Assembly (NCBI GenBank): GCA_025602915.1
Contig: JAHLJZ010000075.1
Span: 1-64,000, forward strand
Direction: 5' to 3'
DNA from: Paraphysoderma sedebokerense
Taxonomy: Eukaryota; Blastocladiomycota; Physodermatomycetes; Physodermatales; Physodermataceae
Length of the DNA: 64,000 nucleotides
Shown here: positions 55,815-64,000 of the stretch, one piece after another
Layout: each line of letters starts with the position of its first letter
Numbering within the stretch: position 1 is the stretch's first letter
The notes under the pieces: model-generated
Told to the model about the DNA's origin: nothing
What the model saw: the letters and a program-made list of their open reading frames with translations, nothing else
Database searches by the model: none
Program-made: the position numbers and the translations under genes

Positions 55815-57308
55815 CTAAATTTTTTTATGTGAGGGAATAGGACGTGGCTTCTCCGGAGTATCGATATGGACTACATGTTTAACCAGAGTAAGGTCCTTGC
55901 TGGTCATTCTAGAATTGTACTGTACACTTGGATCATGTAAACCGAACAGCATATTCATTGGGAATCCAACATCGAAAGGTACAGAGCGCTCGATAGAATC
56001 GATTTCTTCGTCTGACAGTTCCAATGTGAGCGCCTCGATATTCCCTTTAAGATGTTCAATTTTACGTCCGCCGATAATTGGAAAGACATAAGGCCCTTTG
56101 TGCATAACATATGCAAGAGCCTGAGAATAGGCTGCTTAATGGACGATTGAAAGAAGCAGAGAAAAAAAACGGAGGTATCAAACACCACGCTTGTGACGAT
56201 AGTTCCTTTCTTTTTGGCAATCTCTTCTAATTTTTCAGTGACTTTGATGTCTTTTGCCGACGGTAGGAACATCTTTCTTCCTTCTTGACCCTCACGTTCT
56301 CGCTGCTCTTTAGTTTTAAACTTCCGGCCTCCGAGAGCACCCCATGGCGCCAACGCCATGCCTTCAGCTCCACACATGGGAAGTATATCCCTTTCGAAAT
56401 CCCGAGTTGCTGCATTCCACAAACCTTGGTAAACGCTGAACTGTGTCAAGCCATGGGCGCGAGCGTATTCATTCGCCTTTGAGACAATCCAAGCTGGGGT
56501 GTCGCTGATTCCAAGGTATAGAACTTTTCCAGCTCTAACCAAATGATTCAAGGACTGCATGAGTTCAGGGATTGACGTAGTGAAGTCCCACCAATGACAT
56601 ACAGCTTAAAGACAATAACGGATGTAAGCCTTCGTGTTACAAGTAATAAACTCAATGCTGTACAGCCAAACTTACCAAATCGATGTATGAAGTTTGTAAT
56701 TTTTTCAACGACGCCTCAACTGACAGGCGTAAACTCTTTGCGTGATTACCTTGAAAATTGGACATTATTTTTTCCCCACCCTTTCCAGATGGATAGCCAG
56801 TAGTATATTTGGTGGCAAGGACAATTTGGTCCCGGTTCTTGCGCGATGCCATCCATTCTCCTATCCATTGCTCCGACTCTTCACTTTGGTAGTTGTTTGC
56901 CCTAGAAAGGAACGAAACTGTCAGGCGATTCTTTGAGTTGGCGAAGAGGTCTATTTCGTCTAAAAAACTCACGTATCGATAAAGTTTCCCCCGCTTTCAA
57001 AGAAATAATCGAGAATCTTGAAAGTTGTTTCCTTGCTGCATTCTGATAACACATTTTGGTTAGTTACCATGGAGCTTCCTGAGCTCCTGGACAAAATCAT
57101 TATTCATTACCTCCCATGAACCCTTTCCTGTAATAACAGAATTTTAGCTCTCTTGTTTTGGAGTTTGAGTTGACTAAAATTCATACCAGGCATCCCCAAA
57201 ATTCATTGCGCCGAGACAAAGAGGAGATACCCGAACTCCGGCGGAAGGAGAAAGGATACGGTGGTACCCAAGAGGGGTTTTCGGTTGCGGCGCGGGTTGA
57301 AAAGCCAT
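55815..57308 (-). CDS. AAD-type aldo-keto reductase, copy 1 (one-base frameshift; possible pseudogene)
   Basis: Aryl-alcohol-dehydrogenase-like NADP oxidoreductase. Six exons: 57308-57187, 57127-57111 (17 bases), 57042-56973, 56901-56676, 56604-56186, 56120-55815. Landmarks: [29 protein letters not shown] (catalytic Asp and Tyr), [11 protein letters not shown] (catalytic Lys), [42 protein letters not shown] and [12 protein letters not shown]. Exon 5 is 419 bases, against 420 in copy 2. At its start it reads CTGTATGTCATTGG where copy 2 has CTGTACGTACATTGG, so one base is missing exactly at the catalytic His codon (family LYVHWWD) and the frame breaks. A donor four bases later would restore frame but alter the conserved residues. 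Either a pseudogene or a sequencing error. The tail beyond NMLFG is intact. Confidence 0.8.
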
Positions 57309-58095
57309 CGTTTCGTTTTCTATTTATAGTAGAATTTTTAGCGTAAAAGCACAGCGTACAAAGCAGGGAATCACAGATTATTTAAAGGTGTGGAAGATTA
57401 GGTAAGGATGCCGAGAAGACGGATATTTGAATATACACAACGGATAACCTGAATGGCGTCGACGGGCGGAAGATCCTCAAAGAATCACATTTTAATGAGC
57501 ATTTCCGGTACGTGAAAGGAGTCCAGCAAGTAAGTCATGCGATCCGTGCTATCTTTTCACCTTAGAGCTATGATTTAACTCATAGATTTTAAGTTACCAA
57601 TCAATTATTGACAGAAGAACACTTCCTTGTGTATGCTCAGTTCATACTTCATGATCCAACAATTGACATTCCGAGATTCCATTGCTGATTTGAAGTTCCA
57701 TCCTAAAAGCCAATGTAAAAACCGATAGGATCAGAAAATAAGTACAAAGTATGCGTTGAATGTATATAGATTGTTTCCTTATTGTGCACCAGACTTTTAG
57801 AATTTATCAGTGAAAAATAATCCAGGAATTCCTTGAAAGTGTTAACATTTTATTCTGACTTCGCTAGATGACCAATATATGTGATTATATTTAATGACTC
57901 TTTTCTGTATCTGTTCTTGGAACAACACTTTGGAATCTGAAGAATATATAAACTATAAAGCAAACGGAGACGGGAAATCCTGTATAACCCAACGATAAAG
58001 CTAAAGCTAAGTGTCTTTATGCGGACGAATAGCATGCAATTTCTCCGGAGTCTCGAGATGTACCGCATTTTTGACAAGAGGAATATCTTTACTTG
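57309..58095. other. intergenic between AAD paralogs
   Basis: Promoter of copy 1 and 3' region of copy 2. The segment 58007-58095 still encodes, in a shifted frame, the C-terminal block lost from copy 2. Confidence 0.55.
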
Positions 58096-59499
58096 TCATT
58101 CGAGAATGTATCTAGCAGTTGGAAACTGCGTACCGAACAATAGATTCATAGGGAAACCCACGTCGAATGGAACGGCGCTCTCAATGTAATCGATATCTTC
58201 ATCAGATAGCTCTAATTTTAAAGCTTCTATGTTTCCTTTGAGGTGCTCGAGTTTGCGCCCACCGATGAGTGGAAAGACGTACGGAGATTTGTGCATGACA
58301 TATGCGAGAGCCTGAAAATAGATAGCCTAATGAATGGTTGAAACAAAAAAAGATGACGAAAATAGAGCAATACAAACCACACTCGTAACGGCAGTTCCTT
58401 TTCTTCTAGCAATTTCCTCTAATTTTTCAGTTATCATGATCTCTTCTTTTGATGGAGGGAACATTTTTCTTCCTTCTTCACCTTCACGTTCTCGCTGCTC
58501 TTTTGTTTTAAACTTCCCGCCTCCGAGAGCTCCCCACGGCGCCAACGCCATACCTTCTGCTTCACACATGGGAAGTATGTCCCTTTCGAAATCCCGAATT
58601 GCTGCATTCCACAATCCTTGGTAAACGCTGAATTGGGTCATACCATGGGCGCGAGCGTATTCATTCGCTTTTGAGACAATCCAAGCTGGGGTGTCGCTGA
58701 TTCCAAGGTATAGAACTTTTCCAGCTGTAACCAACTGGTTGAGGGACTGCATTACTTCCGGGATTGAAGTGGTAAAATCCCACCAATGTACGTACAGCTA
58801 ATAGTAAAATGCTTGTCAGCATCGCTGGGTCTCGAATGCTCAGACGTCTGTTTTACGTACCAGGTCGATGTATGAAGTTTGCAATTTTTTCAAAGCATCA
58901 ACTGACAGACGCAGACTTTTCGCGTGGTTGCCTTGGAAATTTGACATAATTTTTTCTCCATCTTTTCTAGAGGGATAGCAGGTCGTATACTTAGTCGCTA
59001 AAACAATTTCATCCCTTATTTTGCGTAACTTCATCCACTCTCCCAACCATTCTTCGGATTCTTCAGCTTGGTAATTGTTAGCACTATTTAAACACCAAAA
59101 TCGTCAGCCTCTGTACAACATCAGGAGATTCATTTTGGTAAGGCCACTCACGTATCAATGAAGTTACCGCCGCTTTCATAGAAATAGTCCAGAATTTCGA
59201 ACGCTGTTTCTTTTTTACATTCTGTGAACACAATTACTGTTAGCTCAATATGTAACATGGTCAATTTTCCAATATCCACACTGAATGCTTACCACCCATG
59301 AAACCTTTCCTGTAAAGACATCGTCAGATGATAATCAAGATGTACGTCAACAATAACACGGAAGCAAACTATACCAAGCTTCTCCAAAATTCATTGCACC
59401 GAGACAAAGAGGTGAAACGCGAAGTCCCGCGGTAGGAGAAAGAATACGATGGTATCCAAGTGGGGTCGTGGGTTTTGGTGCAGTTGGGGCGAAAGACAT
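58096..59499 (-). CDS. AAD-type aldo-keto reductase, copy 2 (shifted near the C-terminus)
   Basis: Six exons: 59499-59375, 59309-59293 (17 bases), 59221-59152, 59083-58861, 58797-58378, 58311-58096; 356 residues in frame. All catalytic landmarks are present: [20 protein letters not shown] and [11 protein letters not shown] (Asp, Tyr, Lys, His). Exon boundaries match copy 1; exon 4 is one codon shorter. Near the end the frame reads TARYILE and stops. One base later the sequence continues in another frame as [20 protein letters not shown] to a stop at 58007, matching [20 protein letters not shown] in copy 1. So one base (AA to A in TACAATTCT) appears lost, cutting about 30 residues. The core barrel is complete, so the enzyme may still work. 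Substrate, probably an aromatic or aliphatic aldehyde, is inferred from the family. Confidence 0.85.
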
Positions 59500-60874
59500 G
59501 GTTCTGTATGAGTAAATTCAGCAATGTTTTACTTCAACAATAGTTCAGAGTCGATGATATGTGATAGCTTTATATGGTTCGTCTAGGTACAGGCGGCCCA
59601 GGTTCACGGATGAATAAGCTCCAACCCTCAATCAAGCACACGAGAGCAAAATCACAAATGAATGGAGTTTTTCCGGTCATTGTGTGGGTGGGTATGAGCA
59701 TCTGTTACAATCATAGTTGGAAATGTTAAATATCCGAAGTCTAAACAATCTCAATGTAATTGTTTCAGTCTTTGTTTGAGTCGTTTAGAATCATTCGGTG
59801 GACGGAAAATGCAGAATCCGTGAATCCCTAACTTGGTTGTGCACGTTGGTTCCTGATCTCCAATAACTTTAACAATCTGTATAGCTGCGACTTCGAACCT
59901 TCCAAGCACCCATCATATTGTCATCTTAACGCAGGACTGTTCATCCCTCCTTTGTTATCTATTAACTTTTCTAGCGTGTTCATCACTAATTGGAAAATAT
60001 CAATTATCCGATTCTCTTAGGACTTACATGAATAGAACTAGACATTTTAATGTCTATCTATATGTAAACGTTGAGATGAAGATGCCTTATACACGTTCTA
60101 TGAAGATTTTAACAAATGATAATCACTAACAGAAGAAAAACTAAGCAAACTCTAGAAGTGAATATATTCTTTGGAATGGCGAGAATTATGAGCCGGAATT
60201 CAAAGGAGAGTTGGGGGTGTATTTGGCAATTGTTATTGCCAGTGTATTTTTTTTGGCACCACCGAAATAAATTGTTTGCGAACAATCCCTAAGCTATTCG
60301 CCTTTCTCCAGAGGTTGTTAATAGTGAAATCATTTTGCTCAAAATAATTCCAGCATCGGTTCAAGCGGCCATTTAATTTGGAATATGAGATGAACAATGA
60401 AGCTCAAGCTGTCAGAGGTTACTAACAAATTGCCGTTCCGGCATTCGGAGATGTACCTGTGGAGTGTGGATTGAAATAAGTTTAAACATGGCGGGAGGAC
60501 TTGACCAGAAACCAAATTGCAGTTGTTGTATGTATCTCTGTAAAAATACTGGCTCAAATTTTAGTAATTGAAATGACCCGAGATATGGATTATTAATGTT
60601 AAATTATTGTTGTGTTTTTTCAATTTTGCATTTAATTATTGGTACTTTGTTTAATATTCAAACTGCCACCAATCAGCCACTGCTTGTGACACCTTTAATT
60701 CATCGTGGAGAAAGGTGCGGCAAGTGGTCATTACCTATGATGGAACCACTCTTCTATTTAATCCAAATCAAATCTGTAGATATAAATTCATCTTCCGTTG
60801 ATTCCTCAAAATATCTTTCAGCAAATCTTCCCTTGTTCTTTTTATTCATCTCTACGATTCCTCTCTCCGCCATA
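59500..60874. other. divergent intergenic region, 1.4 kb
   Basis: Between AAD copy 2 (-) and the first FKBP gene (+). AT-rich. An open frame runs from 60596 into the FKBP exon but its upstream part looks like leader sequence. No other gene seen. Confidence 0.45.
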
Positions 60875-62282
60875 ATGGTGGCATTCAATTCCTTCAATTC
60901 TGGCATCCTCTCCGTCCTTTTTCTGTCGACCATCCTCTTGTGTCAGTTCGTCCCATCCGCTCATTCTACAGCACTTCCATCTCCTGTGTCAAATCCACTA
61001 GGAACACCGGAACAAGCTCCTCAACCACCAGGCAGGGCTCCTCCGCAAGAATTAGATATTCAAGTACTAGAGCGCCCTGCGAGCTGCAATGCAACTCAGG
61101 AATCTAAAGTGTGGTATGTTGGTTAGCAATTTTCTATAGAGTGTTTTAATTTGCAGAGAGCTACTGTCGAAGTGCATCTCTGTGCTTTTGCCGCTCTGAT
61201 GATTGGCAAAGTAAAACCTCGGTCCTATTTTAGCATTCTGGCCATCTAAATCCGTAGTATCGGTCACAACGTTTAACCGCCCAAACTTTTAACGCTCAAC
61301 CTTTATTCTATTATCCGAATATTGTCCTTCTCTAATGCTGAAATGCACACCTCCATACTAATAGGGATACCCTTGAAGCTCACTACCAAGGCACATTATT
61401 CTCGGATGGAAGTATTTTTGATTCAAGTAGGGGTAAAAATCCAATAAAGTTTATTTTGGGTGCAGGAATGGTCATTCAAGGTTCGTATCGTCTTCTGTTA
61501 CAGAAAGAAATCGTAAAAAAAACTGAATGTGGGGACCGAATGTACTAACGAGACCATTCGCCTTCCCTATTCCCTCCCTTGTCTCAATTTTTTGTACCAA
61601 TTACTGATTCTCTCAACTCAACGAATACATTTCTCTTGATCGATTTGTTTCGCATTCAAAATTATTTGTATAAACTTCTGTTTTTGGTATAGGTTGGGAT
61701 CAAGGACTTCAAGGAATGTGTATCGGTGAAAGGAGAAAATTAGTGATTCCAAGTTGTACGTTACCATAAATCTGTTCTTCTCTTTGTCTGCCTTTCCAAA
61801 TTAACCAAAAACCTTTTTTTCGCTCTTAATTGCATCTTTTCATCAATCGCTATTATTTTTTTTTGTGTCGTCGTATATTCATCTTTCGCACAACTCGGTT
61901 ATTACCAAACAGGGTTAGGTACTTGATAAGCTATTTTTCCCCTTCCGTATTTGTTGTCCTTCCTTGCGCTTGTTGATTCATTATATATTACCTAATATAA
62001 TAACTTTAAAATTGACTGTATCTGTTAACATTCAATTATTTTTCTGTAACTAGGATACGGCAATGGAGGATTCCCACCTCGAATTCCAGGTGGTGCGTCT
62101 CTAGTGTTCGAAGTGTAAGTCAATTGTGTTGCCACCTTTCTCTCTATCTTGTTTTACTAATTCGATTTTTACGATTCTGTGATTCCTTTTGTTTCTGTCG
62201 CTCCGAAAAACTGGTTAATTGGATATACATTTTCTTGGACGATTTTAGAGAATTGATGGGTATTGAAAAACCGAAATCTTAG
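60875..62282 (+). CDS. secretory-pathway FKBP-type peptidyl-prolyl isomerase, copy 1
   Basis: Cis-trans isomerase of Xaa-Pro bonds. Six exons: 60875-61113, 61365-61480, 61693-61755, 61913-61918 (6 bases), 62054-62114, 62249-62282; 172 residues. A signal peptide (ILSVLFLSTILLCQFVPSAHS) and a Pro-rich linker precede the domain. Conserved pocket residues are present: AHYQGTLF (Tyr), IFDSS (Phe, Asp), FILGAGMVIQGW (Val, Ile, Trp), MCIGERRKLVIPS, LGYGNGG (Tyr) and SLVFEVELMGI (Phe). The 6-base exon GGTTAG joins PS to GYG; without it the frame hits TGA. No HDEL-type tail is seen, so ER retention is not evident. Copy 2 follows 250 bases downstream. Confidence 0.9.
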
Positions 62283-62536
62283 TGCTGTTGATGTTATTGG
62301 GTTCTGAGGGTTTTTGAAAATTGTGTTATAATGTAATTTATTCGTACATAACGGATTGATAATACATGCGACTTGGTGATTTTGAATAAAAAATCAGAAT
62401 GAAGTAAAGTCTGCGAATAGCCCACGGCTTCCTTGGTACTCTGCAAGTCTCTCCATCCGCGGTCAATTCCCGGATTCCCTCCCACGTATCAGCCAAACCC
62501 AACTCCCAAATAACAGATATAACAAATCAAGAAACA

Positions 62537-64000
62537 ATGCGACCATCCCCACTCCTCTTTTTATCCCTCCTTCTCCTTTGCTCCCTCCTCACGGGCACCC
62601 TCGCCTCAACCAAGAAACGACCGGCCCCAAAAACTCTTCAAATCGGAGTAAAATTTCGACCCGAACATTGTAAAGATTCGTCCAAATCTGTCCGAAAATC
62701 TAAAAATGGAGATGAATTAGCTATGCATTATCATGGTACTCTTTACGATACTGGGAAGGTATTTGATAGTTCGGTGGATAGGGGACAAGAGTTTGTGTTT
62801 ACGATTGGAAGAGGTATGGTGATTAAAGGTTTGTTGTTTGCGTTGAGTTCTTTATCATTGTGTTATTTTGTGAATTTGAATTCGGAAACAGATCATGTGA
62901 AAATGAGAAAATTGTTATTCTTTTTTCTTTATTTCTCTTGATGGATTCATGATTCAAAAGTTACAGTTACTGGTAGTCTGGTTTCCCAGTTGTTTATTCT
63001 TTTAATCCGTACCTCCCTTTCTTTCCAACATGAAAATGCAAAATCAAAATCTAACCACCTCATTCCTAATTCCTATACAAATACTAACGTACATTCTTCC
63101 CCTTCTAAACTCCTCACAATACTAAAAATTATCATCTCGCCTTTACTTCGGTACCATGATAACCACGAAACCACAATCACGCGCTTAAACTCTATCTTCT
63201 ATTTCTCTCGCTATCTTCCTTTTTTTTGTGACGTTTTTCTTTATTCGTTTCGCTTTGGGTTTTGATTTTGAAAATAAAGGATGGGAACAAGGTCTCCTCG
63301 ATATGTGTGTAGGTGAAAAACGAAGATTAGTGATTCCCTCGCGTAAGTTTTTAAATTCGCAGCACGTGCTTCTTCGGGGTTGACGGTTTAGTCATGGATC
63401 GTTCAATTTCGCATTTAGGATGAAAATAAAATGATTCACTTTTTCTGTTTCTGTTTTGGGTAAACTGACGTATTTGTCTGATTTTTTTTTGATTTGATTT
63501 CATTGGGCGAATGTGGATGGTACGATACGACTCTGAATAATTTCTTCATGTGGGGATGCGAATTCAAATTTTGATGTCATTAGATCTGGGTATGTTATTC
63601 ACTATTCGTTACTCTTATCGGACAAAACAACGACACCGAAACCATGAATTCTAACGTCATTTATTATCTTCTTCTTTCTCCGTTCTTTCTTGGTTTATAA
63701 AAATCACATGTTGGATACACAAAATAACTAATTACTGGAAATAAAGCATACGGCGATTCAGGTTCTCCACCTGTTATCCCACCTAAAGCGACTTTGGTGT
63801 TTGATGTGTTTGTATCTCTGTTTTCTTATCGTTACTTCATTTATCGTGTTTAAAGTTGGTTCATCCGTTCCTTGAATTTATCTAACTTCACTTTTTTCTT
63901 GCTTTTGTGTTATCAATTTCTTTTGTGTTCTCATTTCGCGGGGTGCTTGGAACTGTTTTTCTTTGAAATAATTGGTGTATTTGGAAAAACTTGGAAAACT
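62537..64000 (+). CDS. FPR2: secretory-pathway FKBP-type peptidyl-prolyl isomerase (Fpr2/FKBP13-like), copy 2, 3' end outside window
   Basis: Exons seen: 62537-62828, 63280-63342, 63584-63589 (6 bases), 63747-63807; the last exon, expected to encode the ELxxI end, is not found before 64000. A signal peptide ([19 protein letters not shown]) precedes [12 protein letters not shown], which fits yeast Fpr2 (LEIGIIKRIPVEDC), then [57 protein letters not shown] and ATLVFDV. Pocket residues Tyr, Phe-Asp, Val-Ile, Trp, Tyr and Phe are all kept. Exons 2-4 have exactly the lengths (63, 6, 61) and phases of copy 1. The first intron (about 450 bases) is longer than its neighbours. Confidence 0.88.

Noticed and set aside
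1-64000. CRISPR arrays, bacterial operons, riboswitches
   Set aside because: The DNA is eukaryotic with spliceosomal introns; no regularly spaced repeat-spacer pattern is present.
1-64000. A secondary-metabolite or effector gene cluster
   Set aside because: Secreted and oxidoreductase genes are present but interleaved with core housekeeping genes, and no synthase or tailoring set is found.

Overview
The window is nuclear DNA from an intron-rich filamentous fungus. The evidence is spliceosomal introns (about 40-460 bases, GTATGT/GTAAGT-like donors, CTAAC/CTAAT-like branch sites) in almost every gene, nuclear tRNA genes including an intron-bearing tRNA-Trp, and fungal families such as OPI1, a KRE9/KNH-like wall protein, AAD-type aldo-keto reductases and a Ste7/Byr1-type MAP kinase kinase. 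I cannot fix the phylum from sequence alone. Most real genes are broken into short exons, so long open frames miss much of the content. Gene models below were rebuilt by joining exons on reading frame, splice signals and family similarity.

Layout. 0-10 kb: end of a tRNA-Leu, a MAPKK (+), the GINS subunit PSF3 (-, seven small exons), a 597-residue secreted glycoprotein (+) and a second tRNA-Leu(AAG). 10-16 kb: a 679-residue polytopic membrane protein (+), a third tRNA-Leu(AAG), an NmrA-like protein with a 9-base exon (-), a KRE9/KNH-like secreted protein (-) and a decayed copy of its second exon. 16-21.7 kb: a 247-base tandem duplication and OPI1 (-), whose upstream region holds five CANNTG boxes including one full match to the inositol-responsive element. 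23-29 kb: a secreted protein (+) and two tandem PQ-loop membrane proteins (+). 29-38 kb: mitochondrial NADP-isocitrate dehydrogenase (-), tRNA-Trp, an M50-like membrane metallopeptidase (+), ribosomal protein S17 (+), a secreted 5'-nucleotidase (+) and a 93-residue membrane protein (-). 38-41 kb: three tRNA-Leu genes and RNA polymerase subunit RPB8 (-). 41.5-49 kb: the NUP98-NUP96 precursor (-, 14 exons). 49.8-55.4 kb: a gene-poor stretch with short inverted-repeat elements, decayed Ty1/copia-like pieces and a degenerate minisatellite. 55.8-59.5 kb: two tandem AAD-type aldo-keto reductases (-), each with an apparent one-base loss. 60.9-64 kb: two tandem ER/secreted FKBP prolyl isomerases (+), the second running off the right edge; both use the same 6-base exon.

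The genes do not form one pathway. Housekeeping genes (RPS17, RPB8, PSF3, NUP98-96, IDP) alternate with secreted or membrane proteins. The most notable features are local duplication (PQ-loop, AAD, FKBP, KRE9-like and tRNA-Leu families) and very small exons (6, 6, 9, 17, 17, 19, 19, 21, 26 and 30 bases).
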